This document shows positions 46,904 through 58,700 of a stretch of 64,000 bases of DNA, piece by piece. The position numbers and the translations under genes were made by a program. A model generated the notes under the pieces. That model made no database searches, was not told the origin of the DNA, and worked only from the letters and a program-made list of their open reading frames with translations. Within the stretch, counting starts at the first letter, position 1, and each line of letters opens with the position of its first letter. Source of the DNA: Xiphias gladius (Eukaryota; Chordata; Actinopteri; Istiophoriformes; Xiphiidae); assembly GCF_016859285.1 (NCBI RefSeq), contig NC_053414.1, positions 4,230,517-4,294,516 of the forward strand. The letters run 5' to 3'.

Positions 46904-49900
46904 CACAAAAGAAAACACAATACAAGCGTATAAATGTCACAAGTGGACAAGTGTTTGTGATGAATATTCTGCCACAGCAGCATTAAATTTTCTGCATGGA
47001 TTTATATTTTAAGATCACTGCAACTAAGAATTATTTCCATTTTCACTCGATCGATCAGTTGGTTAGTCTGAAAAAAGCCTAATACACCTCCCATTAGCCC
47101 AAGGCAGTGTCTATAAATTGCTCCCCCCCAAAAAAAACAGCAGTCCAGAACCCCAAGATTCAATTTACAATGACATCAAACAGAGTAAAGCAGAAAATCC
47201 CCACATTTGAGAAACTGAACCAGACAATTTTTTGGTGTTCTTGCTTGAAAAGTGACTTAAACGTTTAACTGAGATCAAAATAGCTAATAATTGGTACCAT
47301 CTTCATTATATAATCTTTTCTATCCTTGCTTTGTTAATTCATGGACATTAACAAGTAATCACAGTGTCAGAGGGGAGCAGACAAACCTTGCGGACGTTGA
47401 TGCCGGCCATCTTGTCACCCTGGGCGTGTCTGTTGCGGAGCTCCGTCACGGTGGAGATGGGGTTCAGGCCAGCGTTCTCAGCCAGCGTGGAGGGGATCAC
47501 CTCCAGAGCGTCACCGTACGCCCGCACGCAGTAGGCCTCCATGCCAGCCAGGGTACGCGAGTACTCCGCCAGACGCACAGCCAGCTCGATCTCTGGAGCG
47601 CCACCGCCGGCTATCAGGGCCCTGAGGGACGGAGGAGGAGAAAGAAGGTGAAGTTAACGGAAAAACGCTTCAACGCAAATATATCACGATGTGATTCTGT
47701 AACCGAAAGCAAAGTCAGTAAAGTAGAACGTGTGAAACAGAAAACCGCCAGTAGAAGTTAACTGTTTCATCTTTCCTCCATCACCTCAACGGAGTCCTTG
47801 TGATATCGAGTTGTGACTCGGTCACTGGGTTATGACAAGATTATGATCAAATAATTAAAAAAAAAAAAATTTAAAAAAAAAGGAGCCCCTAAGTTGTAAT
47901 AAACCACAATTATCCTTTGAGTAGAGCACAAGTAGATGGGTGACAATGTGCAAACCAAATCTAAATGTTCTCATATTTATGGGCTTTTTATACATTTAAT
48001 GTATTGACAAAGTATCATAGCTATTTCAAACTATTTCTGGGACATGTGATATATATGTGCGAATGCTCCCCGGCCAAGTTGCTGAGACAACCAGGACTAA
48101 ACAAACGGTGAGCTTTCACAACTTACTGTTCCTCTGTTTGTTACGCTCTTACATGACGAACCAACGGAAGAGCGCCTTTGTCAGAGGGAATCTGTGTCTG
48201 TATTCTCAATGTCCAAAAAAATGCATTTGGACATTTTCTCTCTGCTGTAAGAATCAGCGGAGATGGATGTGTTGTTTTTTTCACCAACCTCTTCTTGACC
48301 AGGCAGCGGATGACGCACAGTGCGTCGTGGATGGAGCGCTCGGCCTCCTCGATCACCAGCTTGTTGGAGCCCCGAACCACAATGCTCACCGTCTTCCCGG
48401 GGCTGGTGCAGCCTGTGATCTGCGGGGAGCAACAACAGAGGTTTACTGGAGCCATGACGCCAAGGTGTCTCAGTTTCGTTCTTTCTGCCTGTTGGTCTAC
48501 GGTTGTGATCTAGGTGAAGCACGATGGGTCCTTTCACCTCAAAACTGCTATAGTAACTAAGGACTAATCCAGGGTCTCAGTCCAAAGACTAAGCCTGATG
48601 CGTACCTTGATCAGTTTACCAGAGCCGTCCAGGCTGACCTCCTCTGCCAGCTCTGCTGTACCGAGCATCTCTGGGGTGAAGTGGTCAATGTGGGCGATGG
48701 GCTTGGTGCCAATAGTCTGAAGGGGAGCAGAGACTTCATTTTACTTCACTGTCACAGAGAAGCTTCATTCCCAAAGAACAATACATAAACTGTGACAAAC
48801 ATCTTAATGAAACTTTCTTGTTCATATATTATGCATCTACTGATGCTGATAATCCTGTGCAGAGCAATGTTTAAACATCCCAAAAACTGATCTAGATAAG
48901 ATGCTTATGAGTAGAAATGTTAACTTGTTCAGAGAGCAGCATAACACTGGCTGAAACCCTTGTTTTTGCCCACTCTCATTGGTTTAATTTGTCATCTTGC
49001 CTCTGACCACATGCAAAAGTGATGCTGTGTGTTATCAGAGGTGCAACAGATTTTTTCAACCAGAAGTGACAATGAAAAAAGATTTTCTGCCTGGTGCTGG
49101 GAAAGTATTTGATTTCAGTGGAAAGTTTTTCAAAGTTCTAGCTCCTCACTGATGTTTTATTTCCATATTCAACAGGCTCATTTGGAAGCAACCACGATTT
49201 TTTTTTGTCAGAAGGAAAAAGCTACTGACGTTACCAAACTGCACAGAGCGATTTCCTCAAGACAGTCGGTGCTAAACTAACATGACAAGATCTGTTAATA
49301 AATAAAGAAAGAAACAAACAAACCTGAAACTGATCAGTGCTGCATAGTGATGGAGTCGATGTTTGTTTATTATAACTGCTGAAACAGTGACACTCACCTT
49401 GCAGATGAACTCGATGTCTTCTCTCTCAATGTCTTTCACCACCATGATCTTCATTTTGTTGAGGAAGTGCAGGGCGAGGTCGCTCAGAGCGTCTCTGTCA
49501 CGGGACAGTTTGTTGTTAGAATCAAAACCTGTTTCCTGTCCATATCAAGAGTTTGTACCTGTACTCATGTTAGCTGTGTTCGTGTACCTGAGGATGGACT
49601 TCTGGATGAGCAGCATGTTGCAGCCGGCCTTCTTAATCTGTTTCACCAGGTTGAGGATGTAAGCGCGCTCCTCACGAAGCACGCGGTCCATCTGGGCGTA
49701 GTCTGAGACTACGATCTGGTTGTCCATCTGCATCCAAAAAACAAAAGAAACAAAAACACACACACACAACAGGTCAGGAGAGAACAACCATGACAGGAAT
49801 TGTTCAGCACTATAAAGTTCGAAAAAGGTGCTTTCAAATGGTGGACGACACATAATTCTATGAATACAAATCCAGTTAAAAAGTACATTAGCTTTTATAA

Positions 49901-52900
49901 CTGGAAACACGAGACATTATGTATAAATAAAACAATTTTCTGTGTGAGATTTAAAACTGTTTAGGATGTTTAGAAGAACAGAGCGCAACAAAACATTTCT
50001 ACGAGCACTTTATTCTACTTAATAGTTGCTGTAAGATGAAAAGGTGCGCTTGAGTCATGGAATAGTCTAAATAATAATAAATAAAGTGACCGTACATATA
50101 ATTTACTAACTCAGTGTGGAACAAATCTTAAATTGCTCTTTCAAAACCTGTCATAAGAATTCTCTCTTCTGCACAAGATAAAAAAAATAAAAATATGCAG
50201 CAGGAAAATCTTTCCTCTGAGCTGATATTTCTCAGATGACTCACGTCAGTTTTGGGTGGGGACAGGCAGAACTGGATGAGGCCGATCCTGGCCTTCTCAA
50301 CACGTGTCACGCCAGTGTTGGTCACCCTCTGGGTCAGCACCAGGCCGTCCACCAGCTCACAGTCATCAATGGTCCCACTGCAAACACATACCCACTTTGA
50401 AATTCCGGTAACCTTTTTTTTATGTGGCTAGTAGTTTTACGTGTCCACGATCAGTGGAATCTCAGGTCTAAAATGCCTTTGAAAATCCATGAATCGCAAA
50501 TTTTTCAAATTGATTATAAAAATTAAAAGAAAACTTAAAATATGTGGTGATACATACAATCCCATTACACAAAAACATCACTTTATTATATTTCCAAGTA
50601 TTGTTTTAAAGTGATTAATTCAGTCTGTGGAAAATAGTCCAATTATAAACTAAAATTTTAAAACTAAAATTGAAGAAAACGGCCGGTGAATAGTTGTTGA
50701 TATACAACAGCTGGATTCCAGCGCTCGCACTCACCCGAGCTTCTTGATGATTTTGATGTCCTGCAGGTCGACGCTGGTGGCGGTTGCCGGGTCGATGACT
50801 TTCATGACGGCGTCCACACTCATTGGTGCCAGCAGGCTTGAGTACTGCGACACCACCTTGGAGCACAGCGACGTGGTGGCGCTGTTCAGCAGCGTCTCGC
50901 GGTCGCTCAGCTGCACCGGCCGGCTCATGGCCATCAGCACCTCCACACCCTTCTCCACCGCCTTCTGGAACGACTCCGAGATGATGGTGGGGTGGATACC
51001 TGACCGACGACCCAGTGTGTTCACATTAATGCTTAAACAATTAACTGATTACTCAATTTCAGGAAAATGAATCTATAAAAATTTTGATTTTCCCTTAAAT
51101 TGTGCAAGTTGAGCAGAAATGTCAAACATTCTCTGGTTTCAGCTACGAAAATGTGAAGATCTACTGACTCTTTCAGTTTCATATCATTTTAAATGAAATA
51201 TCTTTGGATGGTTGGCGAAACAAACGCAAGCAACCTAAAGATGTCGTTTCTCCTCTGGAATTCCGATGGCCGTTTTTCACTGTCTTTTGGAATTTCACAG
51301 ACGAAACGATTTATCGGTAAAAATGACCTACAGATTACAGGGTTTCCTGCAGGAAATTGGTTAGCAACAGGGTGATGCAAAACCCTCCTTTAAATTAACT
51401 CACTGTCTGATCGCGGTTGTTGGTGCAAACAACAGAGCTGGTGAGTATCAAACTAACTTCAGTCTGAAGTCTGCACTGAATATGAAAGACTGAACTGCCT
51501 CAATTTTGCTGATGTGCTGCTCTAATTAATTACCGCAAAGTAAACATGGCAAAAAAGCCACTTGCCTGAACTCAACTTAACCTGAAAAATCTGCTCACGA
51601 CATTTGCTTCTTTACATTTTCAATGTGCCAACTTTTCCACCCTTTTCCACCTCCAATGTTTCCACTCTTTAATGCATTAATTGAAAATGCACATGAAAAC
51701 CGGTCGATAGTCCCAAAAACAGTATTCTTTTCAATTAAATTTACAATAATGGCATTAAATCGTTTCAATTTTGCATCTATCCTCTGTCCTCTGCAGGTCT
51801 TACCTTTCTGCAGCAGTTTGGAGCAGGCGTCCAGCAGCGCTCCGGCAATCACCACCACAGAAGTGGTGCCGTCGCCCGCCTCAATGTCCTGGGCTTTGGA
51901 TAGTTCCACCAGCTGAAACACACACACATTTACATGCAAGTTAGAAAAACATCGGTTAATATCTACCAAAAGTACAACAGCAAAATACCTGACGAAATAG
52001 TGGATGAAAGTCGAAATTCTTCTTTTGAAAAGCAGCGTGCACGCAGTCAATTTTACCGTCTGCTTTCCTCAGCCAGCAGTTATTCACCCACATTACGGGT
52101 TAATCAACCGACAGGCAGCGTTCGTATCGACTTGTGCAACCTACCATTTTGGCGGCAGGGTGGAGCACCTGCATCTGCTTCAGGATGGTGGCCCCATCGT
52201 TAGTAATGGTCACGTCGCCTTTCTCGTCCTGGATCTGAAGCAAACAACAAATCGGCCTCCGCTTAGAAACTCGTGCGTGAGCGAGGAGCTGAGTAAAGCT
52301 AGGCTGAAGCCAAAATCTGTTTACTCACCATCTTGTCCATGCCTTTGGGCCCCAGGCTTGTTCTGATGGCATCTGCAACGGCTGTCAAAAAAGCAGGTGA
52401 CGGGTCAGAGCAGGTGGCAATGATGGCGTCAACATGTCTTACATCAAAAGCACGAGAGGCCAAAACCTTATCAAATTTGGTTTCGCTGCAGATGTTGCAC
52501 GTGCACGTTGCAGGATGATAAAATGAACAAAGAACGTGAAGAAACTGGACCAGTCACATCAGAGGAAAAGCAAGCTGTTAAAATCTAATTCTCCCATTAC
52601 CCATTCAAACCAAAGTGATGTTACTAATGGACTTACCTGCAGCACCTTACATTTTAGATACCTCCATTTAACATGTTTTGGTACTCAGTCATTAGCATCT
52701 TAGCTCGCTGGCCTTATATGGTGCGCATCACTTCGGGCCACCAAGCTAGCTAATGCTGAGACAGTGTTGAGTCATGAGCATCTTGCCGGGAGAGAAAAAC
52801 CGAACCAACCTCCTGTCAATATTCTGGAAATCGTTGTCTCATGCTGCTCGCTACTTTCAGCTAGACTGGGAGAGTGTTTAACGGAAGCAAGCCAAATTTT

Positions 52901-53292
52901 GGAGGCAGGCTTCTGTAAGGTAAGTGGATTGATATATGCTGAGTAGATATAGGGTTCGTGTGAATTACTGAACCACCCTTATCTGCTGTAGCCACTGCGT
53001 TATGTATTTTTAATGCGGAGTAAGGCGGCTAAATTGGGACTTTTAATGAATGAGGGTTCGGACCTTTACAGAAGGTGCCCTGCCCAGCCCATAGCTATGA
53101 ATTGGACTGGAAGGTGAGATTTTTGGGGGACGGATAATAAAGGTTCAAAATAGCTTGTTAGCATTTTAGCCTACCTTTAGCAGCAGAGATGTTGCTGAAA
53201 CGAATTTGGGCCGGCTTGTCGCGGTCCACATACGCCCCTCCTTTGTTTTTGCCTACGGATAAAGCTTTCGGTGCCGCCATCGGTTCGGGCAT
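46466..53292 (-). CDS. cct4: T-complex protein 1 subunit delta (chaperonin CCT4), complete
   Basis: Cct4 is one of eight subunits of the cytosolic chaperonin TRiC, which folds actin, tubulin and other proteins using ATP. 13 exons, 1611 bases, 536 aa (human 539): 53175-53292, 52329-52381, 52145-52234, 51804-51912, 50735-50999, 50245-50377, 49588-49727, 49398-49494, 48606-48716, 48289-48419, 47387-47621, 46645-46758, 46466-46480. The last exon is only 15 bases (VNTR stop). ATPase motifs are intact: TNDGAT (68-73), GDGTTS (100-105), Asp404 in [10 protein letters not shown] (the position of the GroEL catalytic Asp398) and GGGAPE (421-426). The end DVVNTR equals the human end. The first ATG (53292) is preferred, as it aligns with the human MPE start; an in-frame ATG four codons on (53280) is possible. 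The N-terminus before [19 protein letters not shown] is variable in the family. Confidence 0.98.
46830..46902. repeat. CA dinucleotide microsatellite, about 36 units
   Basis: Uninterrupted (CA)n in the second-last long intron of cct4 (46759-47386). Confidence 0.98.
47045..47290. repeat. Dispersed fish repeat, family A copy 5
   Basis: In the same cct4 intron as the CA repeat: tcgatcagttggttagtctg, cagcagtccagaaccccaag, and atccccacatttgagaaact in the usual order; the rest is diverged. Confidence 0.6.
48048..48192. repeat. Dispersed repeat, family B copy 2
   Basis: Matches 31840-31970 over gaatgctccc, aagttgctgagacaaccagg, taaacaaacggtgag and gttcctctgtttgttac. It lies in a cct4 intron (47622-48288). 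Confidence 0.6.
48717..49397 (-). other. cct4: cct4 intron between coding exons 8 and 9
   Basis: 681 bases with no recognised feature. The next long cct4 intron, 49728-50244, is likewise featureless. Confidence 0.6.
51030..51320. repeat. Dispersed fish repeat, family A copy 6
   Basis: In cct4 intron 4: acaattaactgattactcaa, tctctggtttcagctacgaa, aatatctttggatggttggc and ggaatttcacagacgaaacg. Orientation is opposite to the copies at 31440 and 42225. Confidence 0.7.
52382..53174 (-). other. cct4: cct4 intron 1
   Basis: 793 bases between the start exon and coding exon 2. No feature recognised apart from a slightly GC-richer centre (about 52700-52900). Confidence 0.6.
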
Positions 53293-53480
53293 CGCGTCCT
53301 AAAAATCGACGGAAAATGTTAAGAGGAGTCTTCAGAACGGGACTAATGAGCCCCGGCGCTAAAAAACCGCGGTTCGGCTTTGGATGGACTCAGATTCTGT
53401 TACTTCCACCCGGTACCTGCCAGAACCTTCCAGAGCCACGGGGCGCCGCAGAGAGAAGAAGGACCCGGCTGTCAAACTGA
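53293..53480 (-). promoter_or_regulatory. cct4: cct4 5' UTR and promoter with heat-shock element
   Basis: CpG-rich block upstream of the cct4 ATG. GAAccTTCcaGAG at 53423-53435 is a three-unit heat-shock element with one change in the third unit, about 130 bases upstream of the start codon. CCT subunit genes are known targets of heat-shock factors, so this fits. No TATA box was seen. Confidence 0.5.
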
Positions 53481-55132
53481 ACTGCGATTTGAGATGACGT
53501 TTCCAGACAGTAGGGGTTGATCACCGATGTAACAGAATTAATTCACATTTAATCATTCCTTCAAAACGGCTATAAATTTGTTTAACTTTTACACAAATGT
53601 GACTATTTATCAAAACCCAATTGAATACGGTTATTATGGTGTTCGTTAAAACCTAAATTTAAACATCACGGTGAGACACGCTGATCTGGGTTGATTAGCT
53701 CTGTCTGTTAGGGCTGAAACAGTGGAGAAGAAGCCTGTTGGATGAACATGCTAACACATAACTGAACTCTGTCTGCTTTCTTTACTTTACATTTTTGTGA
53801 ATCAACAATTTCTGTACCAGGTAGGTTTATTTCAGGTGTTTCGCAGCTGCTCGCTGTACCGTTGGCTTTCACCTTCTCTCATTGTGGCGCTCAAAAGCTC
53901 AGTGTTAGCTAAGATAGCTTAGCAATACTTAGAGTCTCATGCTTTAGCAGTGATTGAAGAAATGTTCACTATATTCTTTAAGTAAAAGTACTAATACCAC
54001 ACTGTTAAAATGTCCAATTACAGCTAAAAGCCATGCATTCAAATGTTAATTGAGTACAAGTATTTAAGTACTAAAAGTAAAGTACTCACTTAAATTATGA
54101 TATATCATTAGATTAATATTACTCGTACATGAATGCGTAAGCAGCATTTTACTGTGGCAGCTGGAATTGAACTGTTCTGTAAAAGCCACAAAGTGCTTAA
54201 CGGTAAACACATTTAGCACAATATATCCAACGACCAGGACCGTAAAACTCATAAGAGCAATGCTAAAATTAAAAGTAGAAATAACAAAAAACAAAAGAGC
54301 GATGGAATAGAAGTGATACAGACACTGGGTTTTCGAGGCTGTTGTCACTATGTTAGGTTAAAAAGATGAACACACACATTTTTGACAAGGATCCTTAAAT
54401 TTGGTCAATAGAGGAACTCCGATGACGACTGAGGGGGTCGGTTTGTCCACCAGAGAGCGCAGACACGTTTCTTCATCACTGATCATTGGCATTTACGTTT
54501 TGCAAAGTCATGTCTCGTTGTTCCGATATATTCTTTCTCCATAGAGATATAACTGCAAGACCTATTATCAGCCCAAATATTGGCCTTGCTGATACATCGG
54601 TCAGGCTCTAATATGCGAGTGGTGATAGGTTTTTTGCTTTTGTTTTAAATGACAGTTAAATTGAGATGAATCCTACACAGACACTCACATAAACATCAAC
54701 AGGGACAGATACATCATCTACTTTGAAATGTGCAGTGATAAATAACCCCCCCCCCCGATCTGGATTCTGCTGTGTAATGAATTGATTATTTTTTGACTTA
54801 ACTCGATTGTTTAGCCTGCAGAATGCCCAAAATAATGGCGGGTGCCTGTCACATTGAGTTCCTCGAGTTCATGAGGTTCTCAGAGCCTAAAACGATGTCT
54901 TAAGAAGACTTTTCATGTCTAAACTACAGCCTGAACTATGATAGACGATGAAAGAAAAGTTCATGCAAATATTTGTTTTGTTTTACTTCATAAACTGCTC
55001 ACGACTGAAAGGATTTGAAAAGGCTCAGGTAATTAAGATCCAGTGCCCAGTGCCTAGTGAAGTCATTATTTCGAACCCTGACCAGCCTGTGTTTCCTATT
55101 GAATGTATCTGCTCCTCCTGCAGCCTGCAGTC
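53481..55132. other. cct4-pus10 head-to-head intergenic region
   Basis: About 1.65 kb between two divergent genes. A non-coding pus10 5' exon is expected here, because an acceptor-like CTCCTGCAG directly precedes the pus10 ATG, but I could not place it. A run of C near 54745 and ordinary AT-rich DNA are all that is visible otherwise. Confidence 0.5.
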
Positions 55133-55686
55133 ATGCTGCCTCTGAAGGAGAAGGACAAACCCATCGTCCAGAAGCTGCTTTCAGCCGGCTGCTGCGCTCG
55201 CTGCGTCCTCAGATTCTGCTGCACTCGCGTTCAGGCCGCCTACAGACAGCCTCAACAGGTAGCACTCGTGCTGCAGTCGGGACACTTTGCCACCTTCTGT
55301 ATTCACTAATAAATCTCTTCAAATGTCCAGCGTTCTGTCTTAACACCAGTTACTTATCGATTCATCATGTATTGTGTCATTCTTTTATCTTACACAGGAT
55401 ACACTCAAGGAACTTCAAGCTTTCATCTGCAATACAGAAAACAGCAGTCCCCAAGATTCAGAAGCATCAGCGTCCACAGAAGAAAACAACAAGTCCCATG
55501 ATGCAGCTGTATCAGAAGCACCTGAAGAACCACCGAGCAAAAAAGCTAAACTGGAGCCCAGTGGGACGGACGCTCAGTCAGAGGACGGCGCTGCTGCTGT
55601 GGTCAAACTGGCGGATAGAGAGTCGCATGTGTGTGTGGTGTGTTTGGGAATCCTGCAGGAACTCTGTGGCACGACTCAGGCTGTGA

Positions 55687-55769
<83 letters not shown>

Positions 55770-58700
55770 GGAAAATATTCACTGCTTTCATAATTACCAC
55801 TGCCAACAACTACAACCGCAGCGTCAGATTGTCCTGTTGTTGAGATGAACCTTGTGTTTTTGTATTTTCACAGATAGCGGAGGCAGTGAAGGCAGAAAAG
55901 TACGAGTTCGACACCCTGGTGCTGTCCGTCTCTCTGCCTGCTCAGCTGTGTGTCCGCGAGGTCAGTGTGTGTCTGTGTGTTGTGATAGCCAGGAGTGCAA
56001 CTATTGATTATTTTCATTTTTGATTAATATGTTGATCACCTTTCCAATTGACTGATTAATCATTTAGTCTGTAGAATGTCTGAAACTTGTTGAAAATGGC
56101 GATCGCAACGTTTGTCTGACCAACAGTTCACAACCCAAAGATATTCGTTTTACATCTTTGTAAAGCAAATAGGCTAATCCTCACATTTGAAATACTGGAA
56201 GCAGCAAATGTGGATTTTTGCACATTTTTAACTTTAACAATTGATTTATTATCAACTAACTGACTGATCGTTTCAGCATCGGTAATAGCTCATCAATAGA
56301 TGAACTTCTGGTACGTGCCCCAGATGCACTTGTTTTTAACATTCTCCGAACAGTTGGCAAAAGAAAATATAAATCTGTTTCCATCTTTTCAGTCACCAGC
56401 AGTTATTTTGAAATCAATCACTGGTTTCAGTTCATTTCTTTAAGGTCTGAAACTAATCAGTTTGCAAAGACTAGAAACTTCTATGAGACCGAACATTTGT
56501 ATTGTTTCGTCGTTTTAACTGCAGCTGCAAGCAGAGACAGTTTAAAAAAAAAAAATGGTGGTGTCTCTCTCCACCGTCCAATATTTCATAAAAGGCCACA
56601 GAGAAGCGTTTTGTTCGTGAGCTACGTTGTCACAAAATCAAACCCGTGTGGCAAACATTGAGAAAACATTAACACTGTGAGAAGAGATAAAAGGGTCACT
56701 GACTCTCAAATGTCAGATGACTGAGTTTCCTTAAATGCAACAAGTAGATTTTTCAGAACCGTCTATGCTCCAAACTGTCCACAGGTCATGAGAAGGTACA
56801 AAAGATAAAGAGGATTAAATGTTGATAGTGGTGATGTAACAGCAAATTTCAAGTCTCTGCAAGTTCGTTTTCGTAGGAATGAACTGAAGCCACTGGCTGC
56901 AAGAAAACAAAGTCAAACTGTGGGTATGATTTTGAAAATGATTTTAAGTTAAGAAAAGAAGGTGGTTAAGGCTCTAAATACACGTTAAGGCACAGAAAAA
57001 ATGTTTTTTTATTTTTTTTTTAATTTTATTTATTTATTTATTTATTTTTTCAGAAGGTATAATTAAGTTAATAATAATAATTTTCATTATCAGGTTACTG
57101 ATTAATCGTCTGGTTTTTGTAATGTCAGGCTGTCATATTGCACAGACATATTCAATTTGCTCTCGCAGAAGACCAAGAGCACCAGCAGATATTCCCATTC
57201 CCACGTTTGAACCTGTGGGTTTTGGGAATTGTTGCTGTAATTAAGGCTTGAACAATTAATCGAATCTCAAAATCGCTGTGATTATTTTTCTGACAGTTGA
57301 CTAACGGTTTCAGCTCCAGTTCCTAGGGAACTTTCCTCTGTGTCACATTGGTAGACCTTGATGTGTCTGTTGATGTGTGTTTGATTTCGATTTGAATCCT
57401 GCAGCACTCCTGTTGGCTCCACGTGAAGAAGGAAGTGAGGTAAAGGAATTTGTCCTGAGTCCCACATTTTCAAACGTCGCTGCATCTTGTAGAATCAGTC
57501 AGGCGGCACCTGGAGTCAGAGGTTCGGCTTAACTTTTAACACTTTTGATATTCAGGGAGAAGGGCTTGGTGCTCGATAAGGACGACATCATCCAGGTGAA
57601 GGAGGCCTTCAAGTGGATCATGCAGGGCCTGGTCGCCAAGGAGCTGGGGGGCGTCGCTGTGTTTACCAAGGCAGGTGATATCCACAATGAGGAGAAAAAT
57701 TCCGTCGAAAAAGTTTATTAAAGGAGCAAATTTAATATGATTGTTTTTAAGAGATGATTTCATACATTGTGTTTTGATTTCAACTTCTATTCAGGGAAAG
57801 ATGGGGTTTCAGTGCCTTGCTCAGAGGCACTTAGGGGGACGGTGTTGAGCAGATGAGATCTTCATAGCCAGTCTGAGCCGGTCTCCCTCCGATGCATGAA
57901 AGCGAGTTCCTTTTCCACGTCAGACGACCAGTGTGCGGCTCACACGCGGAGCTGACTTTGTGTTTTTGTGTGTTTTCAGAGCGCCTTCGAGGTCGGCGTG
58001 GAGTTCACTCACGAAGCAACAGACTCCGACTGCCACTTCCTGTGAGTACTAACCCCTCTGAGAGGAAGCTGGGAGGTTCACCCTCTCAGTCCCGGTCCTA
58101 CTTCCAGTTATCCGCCTCTCAAAGTTTCCTACAGGCTTCAAATATGGGGATCTTATTATTACAGTACATTCCCGTTTTCTTTTTCAGAATCACCGGGACT
58201 GTTCGCAGTCAAGATTTACAGCGGATCAAACACGCAGATGTCAGTTTATTAGGAACACCTTGCTGAAACGAATGCGGTCTAATGCAACCGTCCTGCAATA
58301 AATCCTCCTCCATGAAGGTTAAAATGTTCAGTGTTTATTAAAACTGTTTTAAAGATTTGTTGATGTAGGTGAGTGATCACTCTGTAGGATGTAGTGTCTG
58401 GTTCTGTAGAGCTGTATTGAAGTTTACAGAGAGGTGTGTCAGTTATTCCGCCTACCCTCGTTGATGTAAATGGAGTGGACAAAATAATGGAAACACCTGC
58501 CCTTAAAACGCAATACAGTTCAACAGCACCGCAAGCTGTGTCAACACCTTCTTAACACAGATTCAACACAAACCTACAATTATAACCTTGACTGTTGAAT
58601 TAGACTGCATTAGTTTCAGCTAGGTGGACCTAATGAACTGCCAACTAGAATTAAGAATAGAACTTAGGTTTGAACAGGAAAACATTGTTACACGTTGCAT

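Noticed and set aside
55103..55309. Upstream in-frame ATG at 55103 as pus10 start
   Set aside because: The sequence between it and 55133 is a pyrimidine tract with an AG, so it is intron; the ATG at 55133 aligns with the human start.
55374..55793. Pus10 exon 2 read through into a poly-Cys/Val tail
   Set aside because: The tail is the TG repeat of the intron; splicing at 55688 restores similarity to Pus10 in the next exon.
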